Positions 8,026-16,644 of a stretch of DNA of 64,000 bases are shown one piece after another. The stretch lies in assembly GCF_010729665.1 (NCBI RefSeq), contig NZ_AP022610.1:62001-126000 (forward strand), read 5' to 3'. A program made the translations under genes and the position numbers. This DNA is from Mycolicibacterium madagascariense (GTDB taxonomy: Bacteria > Actinomycetota > Actinomycetes > Mycobacteriales > Mycobacteriaceae). The notes beneath the pieces are model-generated. The model saw nothing but the letters and a program-made list of their open reading frames with translations, did not search any database and had not been told where the DNA came from. Each line of letters begins with the position of its first letter. Position 1 is the first letter of the stretch.

Positions 8026-8793
8026 ATGAACCCCACCTACGACTTCGACGGTCAGGTCGCCGTCGTCACCGGCGCCGCCTCCGGCATGGGCCTGGCCACC
8101 GCCCAGGCCTTCGCCGAAGCCGGCGCCTCGGTCACCCTGGCCGACCGCGACGCCGATGCCGCCCACTCGGCGGCGCAGAAGCTCACCGCCGCAGGACTGG
8201 TCGCGATCGGCATCGGTTGCGACGTCACCGACGAGACCCAGGTGGCCACCATGATCGAGCAGACCGTCGCCACCTTCGGCCGTGTGGACATGGCGTTCAA
8301 CAACGCCGGCATCCAGGCCCCGCCCAGTGACGCCGCCGAGGAGACCGCCGAGAACTTCGACCACGTCAACGCGGTCAACCTGCGCGGTGTGTGGGCCGCC
8401 CAGAAGCATGAACTGCGCCAGATGCGCACCCAGGGCAGCGGTGCCATCGTCAACTGTTCTTCACTCGGCGGTCTGGTCGGCTTGCCCGAACGCGCGGCCT
8501 ACCACGCCTCCAAGCACGGGGTGATCGGGCTCACCAAGAGCGCCGCCGTGGAATACGCCTCCCGGGGCATCCGCATCAACGCGGTCTGCCCCGGCACCAT
8601 CGACACCCCCATGGTCGCCGACATGCTCACTGGTCAAGCCGACGCGATGGCCGAGATCATGAAACAACAATCCATCGGACGCCTCGGCCGCGCCGAAGAG
8701 ATCGCTGCCGCCGTGCTCTGGCTGTGCAGCCCCGGCGCCAGCTTCGTCGTCGGTGCCGCACTGCCCGTCGATGGCGGCTTCACCGCCCACTGA
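8026..8793 (+). CDS. Short-chain dehydrogenase/reductase (SDR)
   Basis: A 255-residue classical SDR. It has a cofactor motif TGAASGMG (15-22), NNAG (92-95), catalytic Ser145/146 with Tyr159 and Lys163 (YHASK), PG after the active site, and the C-terminal GAALPVDGGF typical of the FabG/glucose-dehydrogenase-like group. The lack of a basic residue after the glycine motif and the Asp at the end of beta-2 (LADRDAD) favour NAD(H). It lies 31 bases after the CMD lipoprotein gene and before an aldo-keto reductase gene, all on the same strand. This suggests a small carbonyl-detoxification or reduction operon. Confidence 0.92.
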   Translation: MNPTYDFDGQVAVVTGAASGMGLATAQAFAEAGASVTLADRDADAAHSAAQKLTAAGLVAIGIGCDVTDETQVATMIEQTVATFGRVDMAFNNAGIQAPPSDAAEETAENFDHVNAVNLRGVWAAQKHELRQMRTQGSGAIVNCSSLGGLVGLPERAAYHASKHGVIGLTKSAAVEYASRGIRINAVCPGTIDTPMVADMLTGQADAMAEIMKQQSIGRLGRAEEIAAAVLWLCSPGASFVVGAALPVDGGFTAH

Positions 8794-8841
8794 GCCCCAA
8801 ACGAACCCACCTCCAACGACTTTCGACTAGGACAAAAACCC

Positions 8842-9726
8842 ATGATCACGACACGGACCCCCATCCCCGCCATCGCCCTACGCGATGGCACGACCATCCC
8901 GCAGCTCGGATTCGGCACGCTGGCCGTCCAACCCGACCGTACCTCCACGTCCGCCAACGTCGACATCACCGCCACGACAGTCGGCCACGCCTTGCGCGCA
9001 GGCTACCGTCACATCGACACCGCCCAGTCCTACGGCACGGAAGCCGGCGTCGGCCGGGCCATCGCCACCGCTGAAATCCCGCGTGCGCAGCTATATCTCA
9101 CCAGCAAGCTCGCCAACGGCAACCACGGACCCGACGACGTGCGGCGCTCCTTCGACCAGACCCTGACCCACCTCGGGGTGGACTACCTGGACCTATTCTT
9201 GATCCACTGGCCGCTGCCCACCCTCTACGGTGGCGACTACGTCTCCACCTGGACGGCCATCACCGACTTCGTCGCCGAGGGACGCCTGCGCAGCGCCGGG
9301 GTGTCGAACTTCCAGCCCGCCCACCTGCAGCGCATCATCGACGAGACCGGACACGTGCCCGTGGTCAACCAGTTCGAGCTGCACCCCTACTTCGCCAACA
9401 CCGCCGCGGTCACCGCGACCCGCCAGCACGGCATCGCCGTGGAAGCACACAGCCCGCTGGGCCACAGCGGTGAGCCCCTGACCGACGAGACGATCAGCCG
9501 GATCGCCGCCGCCCACCACAAGAGCCCCGCCCAGGTCGTCCTGCGCTGGCACGTGCAGCACGGGCACGTCGCCATCCCCAAATCCGCTCAGCCGCAACGG
9601 ATGATCGACAACATCAACGTGTTCGACTTCGAACTCTCCACCGAGGAACTCACCGCGATCGACGCCCTCGACAGGGGCGCCGACGGGCGAGTAGGACCCA
9701 ACCCCGACGTCTACGACGGAATCTGA
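8842..9726 (+). CDS. Aldo-keto reductase, 2,5-diketo-D-gluconate reductase type
   Basis: A 294-residue NADPH-dependent aldo-keto reductase. The AKR tetrad is visible: Asp in HIDTAQSYG, Tyr in the same motif, Lys in TSKLANG and His in LIHWPLP. A further landmark is SNF at the end of beta-6, and the C-terminal cofactor motif reads IPKSAQPQRM. The length and motif spellings match the prokaryotic AKR5 group acting on keto sugars and small aldehydes. It is the last gene of the cupin-CMD-SDR run. Its 3' end overlaps the opposing cupin gene by 16 bases. Confidence 0.92.
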   Translation: MITTRTPIPAIALRDGTTIPQLGFGTLAVQPDRTSTSANVDITATTVGHALRAGYRHIDTAQSYGTEAGVGRAIATAEIPRAQLYLTSKLANGNHGPDDVRRSFDQTLTHLGVDYLDLFLIHWPLPTLYGGDYVSTWTAITDFVAEGRLRSAGVSNFQPAHLQRIIDETGHVPVVNQFELHPYFANTAAVTATRQHGIAVEAHSPLGHSGEPLTDETISRIAAAHHKSPAQVVLRWHVQHGHVAIPKSAQPQRMIDNINVFDFELSTEELTAIDALDRGADGRVGPNPDVYDGI

Positions 9727-10274
9727 TCCCCGGCGTCGCGGTGTGACCGCGGTGCGTCCATCATCACCGACACCAGCGTCACCGGATGCTGGGAACGGTT
9801 CTGCCACGCGTGCATGGTGCCGCGTTGCACGATGGTGTCCCCGGCACGCAACACCGTCTCATCGGCCTCCAGGACGGCGTGCAACTCCCCGGCGACGATG
9901 GTGACCACGTCGACGGTGTCGGTTCGGTGCATTCCCGGAATCACCTTCGGATCGGAGGAAACCGCCTGTGCACCAAAGGCGTATGCCATGACCTGAGCAT
10001 AGGAAGCGCGGTCGAACCGGCCACCGGGCGGAATGGTGCTCATCTTGACTACCAATCCACCCGGCGAAGGCGCACTGACCTCGTCGCCTAGGGACCCGTC
10101 GTCGTCGACGTGTGCTGGCAGGCGCTCCACACGCCACATGTCCGTCACCACGGAACCATCGGGCCGTTGACCGCGGGCCCCACAAGGTCGATCGGAGACG
10201 ATGGTTGACCGGCCGTCGGCACCGACCCCGGTAACCACGCGTCGGCCACTTTGAGAACTGAATTCTCCTGGCAT
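9711..10274 (-). CDS. Cupin-domain protein (cytoplasmic)
   Basis: A 187-residue protein starting MPGEFSSQSGRRVV. The N-terminal half carries the pattern seen in small mycobacterial cupins (RRVVTGVGADGRSTIVSD), and the C-terminal half is a cupin barrel, with motif 1 GMHRTDTVDVVTIVAGE and motif 2 GTMHAWQN. The ORF can be extended to 10358, but the ATG at 10274 is preferred because the extension runs into low-complexity intergenic sequence. There is no signal peptide, unlike the exported cupin at 6700. Its 3' end overlaps the convergent aldo-keto reductase gene by 16 bases. The function is not known; it may bind a small hydrophobic acid. Confidence 0.78.
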   Translation of the reverse strand: MPGEFSSQSGRRVVTGVGADGRSTIVSDRPCGARGQRPDGSVVTDMWRVERLPAHVDDDGSLGDEVSAPSPGGLVVKMSTIPPGGRFDRASYAQVMAYAFGAQAVSSDPKVIPGMHRTDTVDVVTIVAGELHAVLEADETVLRAGDTIVQRGTMHAWQNRSQHPVTLVSVMMDAPRSHRDAGDQIPS

Positions 10275-10353
10275 TCCACCCCTTCGGTCCTGCCTGCGCA
10301 TCGGTCTCTGGCAGAAGCCTACGACGGAGCGCGTAACTTTAGCGCGCTGGCGA

Positions 10354-10416
10354 GACACGCCGAAGTCTTGTCAAAGGAGGCAGGCGTGCCGTGTCAATCT
10401 TCGGTGCGTCTCGACA
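10354..10416 (+). repeat. Dispersed repeat, copy 1
   Basis: A non-coding segment beginning GACACGCCGAAGTCTTGTCA and ending TCTCGACA. It is closely matched by copies at 22396-22458 and 34917-34979, all in the same orientation. The outer part forms an inverted repeat (ACACGCC and GGCGTG about 20 bases apart). Here the copy is followed by an inverted half, making a hairpin (10404-10436). The nature is unknown; it could be an insertion-sequence end, a MITE or a structured element. Confidence 0.65.
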
Positions 10417-10436
10417 TGTTCCGCTGTCGAGATGCA
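10404..10436. repeat. Inverted repeat at the edge of dispersed repeat copy 1
   Basis: TGCGTCTCGACA (10405-10416) pairs with TGTCGAGATGCA (10425-10436) with one mismatch across an 8-base loop. The arm contains the CATCTCGACA-type core found at the right side of all three dispersed-repeat copies. This copy therefore looks like two ends meeting head to head. It is most likely part of a mobile-element terminus; a terminator is less likely. Confidence 0.45.
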
Positions 10437-10499
10437 ACGTAAATCAACAAAACGCACGCCCGATATGACCTGATCGCGGTGGACAAGCAGATCCTGGCC

Positions 10500-10755
10500 G
10501 AAGTCGCGCACCTTGATGGCAGGGGCGTTGTCCCGTTATCTGGCGGCCAGTGTGCTGTCGGCGCTCCCGCACACCACGGGTTCGGCGCGTGGAACCCGAC
10601 GGCGCGAGGACAGTCTGCTGCGGCTGCGGCGGGCCATGGCGTTCATCGAGGAGCACGCCGATGTCGACCTGTCGCTGGGCCGCATCGCGACCGCGACGGA
10701 CACCACCACCGAGTCACTCCGGTATCTGTTCCGCCGTTACCGAGACTGCACGCCT
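10500..10755 (+). pseudogene. AraC-family regulator fragment
   Basis: About 75 residues of an AraC-type C-terminus. It reads GALSRYLAASVLSALPHTT (the linker region of AraC_binding_2 proteins) and then LRRAMAFIEEHADVDLSLGRIA, TDTTTESLRYLFRRYRDCTP (first helix-turn-helix and the start of the second). After about 10755 the frame joins sequence that reads on the opposite strand as a CoA-transferase fragment. The second helix-turn-helix is therefore lost and no ligand domain remains upstream. This is a relic from a deletion or rearrangement, not a working regulator. Confidence 0.65.
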
Positions 10756-10756
10756 A

Positions 10757-10990
10757 GGCGGCCCGGCCAGCATGTGGGCGAAGCCCAGCACGCGTATTCC
10801 CTCTGGCGGAGCGGAATCATTGTCTACGAAAGGGGGATCGGATCGCCGTCGCCGATCTTGACGATCTCGATCGGCGGGACCCCGGATAGTCCGCGTCCCT
10901 GGGGTGGGCAAGCCATTCCTCGTGGGTGAAGGCGCGGCAGGCGGGCAGACCGGCTGCGGTGAGGGCATCCTCGAAGGAGCAACTGGGTCA
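10757..10990 (-). pseudogene. Type III CoA-transferase (CaiB/BaiF) fragment, frameshifted
   Basis: On the minus strand the pieces AGLPACRAFTHEEWLAHP, GVPPIEIVKIGDGDPIPL and GIRVLGFAHMLAGPP appear in order but in different frames. This is the typical linker of tandem CaiB/BaiF proteins: the end of one domain, then the IRVL..AHMLAGP start of the next. At least two frameshifts separate them, and the segment abuts the AraC fragment at about 10755. It is a decayed piece of a formyl-CoA/succinyl-CoA transferase-like gene. Confidence 0.6.
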
Positions 10991-11052
10991 CCGTGGTCAA
11001 TACGGCGAGGACTTGACCTTTTCAGCGGAGTCCGTGAGACGTCTGTGGCGAA

Positions 11053-11700
11053 TCAATATCCTTCTCGTTCGGGGCGCGGTTGCGTCAATTCGGACATCGT
11101 GTCACTACCTAGGTTGCGGAGCCCTTCGAGTAGGGCGTCGAGAGCCTCGCCGACGGCGATACGGGCGGCGGTGACGTCATCGGCGTTGCCGACGTAGAGC
11201 GCAGCCTCTTCGCACGTGACCAGTAGAAGGTGCGCCATCGCGTCCGGTGACACGGCGCGCATGCTCCCATCGCGAACTCCGTCGACGACGAGTTGGCGGA
11301 TCGTGTGGAGGCCGTAGGAGGAGCCGACTGCGTGGAACCGCTCCCATCCGAGTACTGCGGGTGCGTCGAGAACGATCCTGCGCAGGTCGCTGTCCAACCC
11401 GGTATCGAGATAGCTGTCGATCGTCCGCTTGAGTCGGCTGAAGCCGTCCGAGGGAAGCCCGACGAATCGATCGACATGCCGTGCCATCAGCTCCTCGAGC
11501 ACCTCCTCGAACACTGCGGCGAACAGTGCGGACTTGTCAACGAAGTGGTGGTAGACCGCGCCCCGCGTCCCGACGCCGGCGGCTTGGGCGATCTGCCCGG
11601 TGCTCGCGGCCGCAAAGCCAACCCGAGAGAACATCTCCCGCGCGGCGTTGAGGATCTGCTGGCGGGAGCGCTCACCGCGCTTTGGTGATGCCTTGGGCAC
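11053..11700 (-). CDS. TetR family transcriptional regulator
   Basis: A 215-residue repressor. The helix-turn-helix lies at about residues 14-60 (RQQILNAAREMFSRVGFAAAS..GVGTRGAVYHHFVDKSALF), followed by an all-helical ligand domain. It is the last gene of the leftward AveC-SDR-P450-ligase operon, 73 bases beyond the ligase stop, and is transcribed with it. The perfect 18-bp palindrome at 16645-16662, at the head of this operon and of the divergent enoyl-CoA hydratase operon, is its most plausible operator. The ligand would be a pathway CoA ester or acid (inference). Confidence 0.9.
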   Translation of the reverse strand: MPKASPKRGERSRQQILNAAREMFSRVGFAAASTGQIAQAAGVGTRGAVYHHFVDKSALFAAVFEEVLEELMARHVDRFVGLPSDGFSRLKRTIDSYLDTGLDSDLRRIVLDAPAVLGWERFHAVGSSYGLHTIRQLVVDGVRDGSMRAVSPDAMAHLLLVTCEEAALYVGNADDVTAARIAVGEALDALLEGLRNLGSDTMSELTQPRPEREGY

Positions 11701-11773
11701 GGGTCGACCTTAACGTGCCGATCAGGGTCCGAGATGGTCTCTGATCCCCGAGACCGCGCCGGTCAGTACGGCG

Positions 11774-13372
11774 CTACGGTTTCGCGAAGTACCGCGCGCG
11801 AAGCTCCGCCTTGCGTACCTTTCCAAGCGCCGTGCGTGGCATGGCGTCGACGACGACGAGCCGCTCGGGTGTCTTTTGGCGGGCCAGGCCCGATGCTGCG
11901 AAGTGGGCCTGAATGCCGGGGAGGTCGACGGTCATCGATGGTTTCATCACCACTACCGCGGCGACGACTTCGCCGTAATGGGAATGCGGTGCGGCGACTG
12001 CCGCTGCCTCCGCCACTCCGGGGTGCGCGTTGAGGACGTCTTCGACTTGTCCCGACGAGATCGTCTCTCCGGCACGGATGATCACGTCCTTGATGCGGTC
12101 GATGATGCTCAGCCGCCCCGCCGCATCGACGTGGCCCAAGTCTCCGGTGCGGAACCAGCCGTCGGCGGTGAAGGCATCGGCGTCGAGTGCATGGTCGCGG
12201 TATCCAACGAATTGTTCGGGACCCTGCACCACGACCTCTCCATCGTCACCGCACTGACACTCGGCGCCGTCTGGCCCCAGGATGCGGACCCGAGACCCTG
12301 GCAGAGGTTCGCCGTCCGTGCTTAGCCGTGCTGATCGATCGCAGCCGGTGTGGAGTCCGGTGACGGTCGGATGCTCGGTGGAGCCGTAGCTACGGAATGT
12401 GCTGATGCCGGCCGCTGCCGCGCGGCGCCCCAGTTCTTCGGTCACCGGTGCCGCGCCGATCAAGAACTGCCGCAACGTCGCCAGCCCCCCGGCGGTATCG
12501 CCAAGGTCGAGGAGGCCGGCGAGATGGAAGGGGGTACCGGCGGTGGCCGTCACCCGGAATCGGCGCACTACCTCCACCGCCCGGGCCGCGTCCCAGCCGT
12601 CCATGAACACCGTATGGTTCCCCGAGAGCAGCGGCCGCAGAATGCTGCCGACCCCGGCGATGTGGCCCGGCGGGAACGTCACCAGCAGCACGTCGTCGGG
12701 ACCTCCAGCGAGGAGGGCTGGCATGGTCCGATGTTCGGCGAGCAGCGAGTTGTGGGAGTGCTGAACGCCTTTGGGCGCCGAGGTCGTGCCCGAGGTGTAC
12801 ATCAACAGGCATACGTCGTCAGCTTGCACGGAAGGCGCAACGTATTCGTCGGCGGAGCGGTCGAGCTCCGACCACGTCGAGAAGCCGGGGCCCGGCTCGG
12901 CGTCGATCAGCACGACGTGACGTAGCGTCGCAATGTCGGCAATCCCGGGAACTCGTTCGCGAAAGGGGGTCGATCTCCAGCGGTCGGGCATGAAGAGCAC
13001 CGCGGCCTCTGCCTCAGTCAGAATGAACCGCACTTCGGCAATCCCGTAGACGTGCGGTATCGGCACCAACACTGCACCGCATAGCAGCACGGCCTGGTAC
13101 ACGATCGCGCATTCGGGCCGATTCGTCAGCTGGGCAGCCACCGCATCGCCTTGACCCACACCCAATTCCTGCAAGGACGCTGCCAACGCCAACGCCGCCT
13201 GGTGGACGGCGGCGATGGTCGGGTCGAAGGTCTCGCCGTCGACGACGAAAGTGACGGGCTCAGTGCCGTTTTCGAGTGCGCCCGTGGCGAAGGCGTCGAC
13301 GCAGGTCGATTCGGAGAACCAGCCCTGGCGGTACCACGCGTCGCGCAGTTGCGCATAGTCGAATCGAGTCAT
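11774..13372 (-). CDS. AMP-dependent acyl-CoA synthetase/ligase
   Basis: A 532-residue adenylate-forming enzyme that would activate a carboxylic acid as its CoA thioester. The P-loop MYTSGTTSAPKGV (about 175-188), the A5 motif SYGSTEHP, the A7 motif GWFRTGDLG, the hinge DRIKDVIIRAGE and the C-terminal lysine motif RTALGKVRK are all present. The length is normal. The ATG at 13372 was chosen because the longer frame to 13480 runs through the intergenic space and into the P450 3' end. It lies 40 bases after the P450 gene and before the TetR gene. In context it probably loads the pathway substrate or a P450 product onto CoA. Confidence 0.92.
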   Translation of the reverse strand: MTRFDYAQLRDAWYRQGWFSESTCVDAFATGALENGTEPVTFVVDGETFDPTIAAVHQAALALAASLQELGVGQGDAVAAQLTNRPECAIVYQAVLLCGAVLVPIPHVYGIAEVRFILTEAEAAVLFMPDRWRSTPFRERVPGIADIATLRHVVLIDAEPGPGFSTWSELDRSADEYVAPSVQADDVCLLMYTSGTTSAPKGVQHSHNSLLAEHRTMPALLAGGPDDVLLVTFPPGHIAGVGSILRPLLSGNHTVFMDGWDAARAVEVVRRFRVTATAGTPFHLAGLLDLGDTAGGLATLRQFLIGAAPVTEELGRRAAAAGISTFRSYGSTEHPTVTGLHTGCDRSARLSTDGEPLPGSRVRILGPDGAECQCGDDGEVVVQGPEQFVGYRDHALDADAFTADGWFRTGDLGHVDAAGRLSIIDRIKDVIIRAGETISSGQVEDVLNAHPGVAEAAAVAAPHSHYGEVVAAVVVMKPSMTVDLPGIQAHFAASGLARQKTPERLVVVDAMPRTALGKVRKAELRARYFAKP

Positions 13373-13412
13373 GGAGTCGTCGGTTCCTCCGTCCGTCGGG
13401 CGTTCGCGGCCG

Positions 13413-14609
13413 CTAAGTCTCCCATCGCAGGGGGAGCGATTGCAGGCCGACTTGGCCGCCGGTCTCGTACAGCGCAACATTGGGATCGAGGCGGTAGGTC
13501 GGGATCCGCCTGTGCCACTCCTCGAGCGCGATGCGCAGCTCGCGGCGGGCCAAGTGTGACCCTAGGCATCGGTGTGGCCCTGCGCCAAAGGCGATGTGGT
13601 TGTTGGGGGTTCGCGCGATGTCGACTGAGGTGGCGTCGACGAACGCGGCATCGTCTCGGGTGGCGGCGTGCAGTGGCAGGTTCACCATGTCCCCGGCCTT
13701 CATGGGGCAACCCTGCACGGTGGTGTCCGTGGTGACGCGGCGCGCCGAGGTGACGATCGCGTAGCCGCGAAGGAATTCCTCGACCGCGGTCGAGATGGTG
13801 TCGGGCGCGTCGACGATGCGCTGCCGGTCGGCAGGGTGGTCGGCCAGGTGCCAGAAGATCCATCCGAGAGTCGCCGTGACGGTGTCGAGTCCGGCCATGA
13901 ACATCAGCAGGCAGAATGAGAGCAGGTCGGCGTCGCTGACGGGGCGGCCCTCGATCTCGTAATGCAATGCCTTGCTGACGATGTCATCGCGTGGCTCGGC
14001 ACGTCGCTCGGCGATCACGCTCGCGAAGCGACCCATGACGGCGCCCATGGCGTTGGCGGCGCTGTCGCGTCCCGCAGGGTCGGGTGTGCTGTGCATGATG
14101 GCGTTCTCCCAGGCGAGGAACTGGTCGAGCTCGTCGGCGGGAAGTCCCATCATCTGAAGGAAGATGGTAGAGGGGAATCGTGCTGCGAAATCGGCGATGA
14201 AGTCGCAGCGTCCCTTGTCGGCGACGGCGTCGACGCACTCGATCGCGCGGCTGCGCACGGTGTCGTCGAGCCGCTCGATGGCCTTAGGTGCGAACAGCGG
14301 ACCGAGTTGGCGACGCCACTGCCGGTGCTCGTCGCCGTCGAGCATTTCGGGGATCCACTTGTACTGGGGATCGGGATCCATCGCGGTGACCACGCTGCTG
14401 GAGAAGGTCTCCGGATCCTGCAACACCTGAAGAATTCCCTCATGGTTCACGACTTCCCAGAAGCCCGGCCCGAACTCATTTCGGTACCAGGGGGACTGCG
14501 ATCTGAGGTGGTCGTAGGTCGCGAAGTGGGTGCCGACGGGCTGCGTGGCGGTGTAGTCGTAGTTCAGAGTGGTTTCGGCCTGACTTGGCCGGCTGTCGGC
14601 GGTAGTCAT
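13413..14609 (-). CDS. Cytochrome P450
   Basis: A 398-residue soluble bacterial P450. The I-helix oxygen motif AGLDT (239-243), the K-helix ExxR (Glu278-Arg281) and the heme loop FGAGPHRCLGSH with Cys348 as thiolate ligand are all intact. A strong AAGGAGG precedes the ATG at 14609. The longer ORF to 14726 would run into the SDR gene. The genes on either side encode an SDR and an acyl-CoA ligase, and an AveC-like protein is at the operon head, so the P450 probably hydroxylates a lipid- or terpenoid-like acid. No ferredoxin gene is next to it. Confidence 0.95.
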   Translation of the reverse strand: MTTADSRPSQAETTLNYDYTATQPVGTHFATYDHLRSQSPWYRNEFGPGFWEVVNHEGILQVLQDPETFSSSVVTAMDPDPQYKWIPEMLDGDEHRQWRRQLGPLFAPKAIERLDDTVRSRAIECVDAVADKGRCDFIADFAARFPSTIFLQMMGLPADELDQFLAWENAIMHSTPDPAGRDSAANAMGAVMGRFASVIAERRAEPRDDIVSKALHYEIEGRPVSDADLLSFCLLMFMAGLDTVTATLGWIFWHLADHPADRQRIVDAPDTISTAVEEFLRGYAIVTSARRVTTDTTVQGCPMKAGDMVNLPLHAATRDDAAFVDATSVDIARTPNNHIAFGAGPHRCLGSHLARRELRIALEEWHRRIPTYRLDPNVALYETGGQVGLQSLPLRWET

Positions 14610-14658
14610 CGGGGTCAGCCTCCTTGGTGGATGAATGGGGTCGAGGAGCGACGGACTT

Positions 14659-15438
14659 CTAGGCGAAGAGGCCGACGTCGGGCGTACCGCCGTCGACGGT
14701 GATTCGCTGACCGGTGATGTACTCACCGTCCCGCGAGGCGAGGAACGCGACGATCCCTGCGACGTCCGGTGGGCGGCAGGTCCTACCGAAGGGGTAGGAC
14801 GGTTCGAGCTCGGCGATGGTGGCGCCGGCCGTGGCGGCGACGAGCCGCTCGCCCATGTCGGTTGCGACGAGGCCGGGTGCCACGATGTTCACGCGGATGC
14901 CGTGTGCGCGCTCCTCGCGAGCGAGGGTGAACGCCGCGGCTTCGAGCGCGCTCTTCGCCAGGGTGTAGGCCGCAGCACCCCGATGGTGCTCGCGGGTAAT
15001 AGTGCTGGAGATCGCGACCACGTCGGCGCGGCCCGCCGTTCGGAGTTGCGGCAGGGCCGCTCGGATCAGGGCCAACGGCCCGAGCAGATGGACGTCTAGA
15101 AGACGCTGGTATTCCGATCGGTCGGTGTCGGCGATGGTGGTGCCACGCGATGCCGTCCCGGCGTTGCTGACCAACAGGTCGAGAGCGCCGAGATCACCAT
15201 CGATAGCCGAAAGCATTTCTGTAACGGAACTTTCGTCGGCCACCGACGCCTGGTAAGCCCTTGCGCAACCGCCCGCGGCGGTGATGTCCTCGACGACCCG
15301 GCGCGCGGCGTCGGCGTCCCTCCGGTAGTTGACGGCCACGGCCGCGCCGTCGCTGGCCAGCCGCAGCGCGATGCCCCGACCCACGCCGCGGGAGCCCCCG
15401 GTAACGAGGGCGACCCGCCCGATCAGGGGTTCATCCAC
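14659..15438 (-). CDS. Short-chain dehydrogenase/reductase (SDR)
   Basis: A 259-residue classical SDR with TGGSRGVGRG (14-23), SNAG (about 90-93), catalytic Ser in ISSTI, the YTLAK Tyr-Lys pair and the C-terminal ITGQRITVDGG. The basic residues after the glycine motif (NYRRDAD) favour NADP(H). It lies 27 bases after the small membrane protein gene and about 50 bases before the P450 gene. It could oxidise an alcohol formed by the P450 or reduce a keto intermediate. Confidence 0.92.
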   Translation of the reverse strand: MDEPLIGRVALVTGGSRGVGRGIALRLASDGAAVAVNYRRDADAARRVVEDITAAGGCARAYQASVADESSVTEMLSAIDGDLGALDLLVSNAGTASRGTTIADTDRSEYQRLLDVHLLGPLALIRAALPQLRTAGRADVVAISSTITREHHRGAAAYTLAKSALEAAAFTLAREERAHGIRVNIVAPGLVATDMGERLVAATAGATIAELEPSYPFGRTCRPPDVAGIVAFLASRDGEYITGQRITVDGGTPDVGLFA

Positions 15439-15465
15439 GATGCTGGCTCGCGAATGCCGCGGGGG

Positions 15466-15615
15466 TCACCTCGGCCACAGGTACACCACGACGGCCAGGA
15501 TCGACATCAAGCCGTAACAGCTCAGCAGCAGGTATATCGTCTCGCGGCGCAGCGCTTGCGCCGTTGCCGGGGGCTGCATCAGTGCGTGCAGGCGGTCGTC
15601 GTCGGTGGGACTCAC
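15466..15615 (-). CDS. Small single-pass membrane protein
   Basis: A 49-residue protein starting at a GTG (15615) behind AGCGAGGAC. A polar N-terminus (SPTDDDRLHALM) is followed by one hydrophobic helix, LLLSCYGLMSILAVVVYLW, near the C-terminus. It fits exactly between the AveC-like gene and the SDR gene on the same strand, and the upstream extension to 16029 would overlap AveC. Small membrane proteins next to AveC-like proteins could be partner subunits; nothing in the sequence gives a function. Confidence 0.6.
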   Translation of the reverse strand: MSPTDDDRLHALMQPPATAQALRRETIYLLLSCYGLMSILAVVVYLWPR

Positions 15616-15635
15616 GGGTGTCCTCGCTTTGCGTG

Positions 15636-16568
15636 TCAGGGAACGTAGATGCTGTGGCTGCCAGTGGCCACCCGCATGAACAGAAGGGGCAAGACGGTCA
15701 TGGCGAAGAACGAGATCTGAAAGACGACGAACCACGAAGCGAACCGGGCGAGTTCGAACTTCCACCGCGAGATGGTCACCTGATAGTCGAGGAAGGCGTC
15801 GAACTCGGCGGTGCGGTTGACCGGAGCCATCGTCCTCTGGTCGGCGACCAGAGTTCCTCCGCTGACCCCAGACCGTGGGGGGTGCCCCGCATCCTGGACC
15901 GGCGGCCTGGGTCGAGTGAACCGTTGGAGCCCGATGAAGCGTTCGAAGTGGTTCAACGTGCGGACCGGTGGCTTCCCGGCCCAGTAGGCGATCAGGTTCG
16001 GCCAGAACGACATGATCCCGATCGTCCACAGCAGCGTGAACTTCCCCCCGTTGGCGAAGTCCATGTGGGGCCCGAAGCCCGGGTCATAGACCCACCAACC
16101 CATCGCAGCGGCGGTCGATTCGACGAGGAAGTCCCACGCGTAGTTGACCGGGATGGCTAACACGGCAATGGCTTTGAGCAGGCTCCAGCCGTAGCGGCGG
16201 ACCAGGAACTGGCCCAGTTTCAGGACGAGCCAGGCATGCACGGTCCAGTAGCAGGCGTAGGCGAACGGCATGAACAACGGATCGTGAGGTGTCTTGAGCG
16301 GCAACCACTCCAAGAGGTGGTGTTGGGCGAAGGTGGGACTGTAGATCAGTTCCTGACCCCAGTCTCCGATCGTCTCCATCCAATAGACCAACATGCTGTT
16401 GGTCAGAAACAGGAAGCCCCACGTCAGGCGCCGGCGGCTGATGGTGTCGATCACCGCGAGCAGCACGACCAGACCTCCGAGGATGGGGATGACCCAGTTG
16501 AAGAACCAGACACCGCTGGGATGCAGCAGTGCCGGCGGGGTCGGCGGCACGGTCAACGGAAACGTCAT
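15636..16568 (-). CDS. AveC-family membrane protein (spirocyclase-like)
   Basis: A 310-residue multi-pass membrane protein related to AveC, the Streptomyces avermitilis protein that dehydrates and spirocyclises the avermectin spiroketal. Visible features are an N-terminal PPTPPALLHPSG lead, about six or seven hydrophobic helices, the sequence NSMLVYWMETIGDWGQEL and YDPGFGPHMDFANGG, and a late loop with DYQVTISRWKFELARF. The start at 16568 has a strong GGAGGATCG; the longer ORF to 16649 lacks this and would overlap the palindrome region. It heads the operon with SDR, P450 and acyl-CoA ligase. In mycobacteria the family's reaction is unknown, so spiroketal chemistry is only a hypothesis. Confidence 0.78.
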   Translation of the reverse strand: MTFPLTVPPTPPALLHPSGVWFFNWVIPILGGLVVLLAVIDTISRRRLTWGFLFLTNSMLVYWMETIGDWGQELIYSPTFAQHHLLEWLPLKTPHDPLFMPFAYACYWTVHAWLVLKLGQFLVRRYGWSLLKAIAVLAIPVNYAWDFLVESTAAAMGWWVYDPGFGPHMDFANGGKFTLLWTIGIMSFWPNLIAYWAGKPPVRTLNHFERFIGLQRFTRPRPPVQDAGHPPRSGVSGGTLVADQRTMAPVNRTAEFDAFLDYQVTISRWKFELARFASWFVVFQISFFAMTVLPLLFMRVATGSHSIYVP

Positions 16569-16644
16569 CGATCCTCCATCCACGAGCAGGGAGCGATTCA
16601 AGTCACATCGCTCCCGCGACGTGACATAGGCCATACTCCGATGT

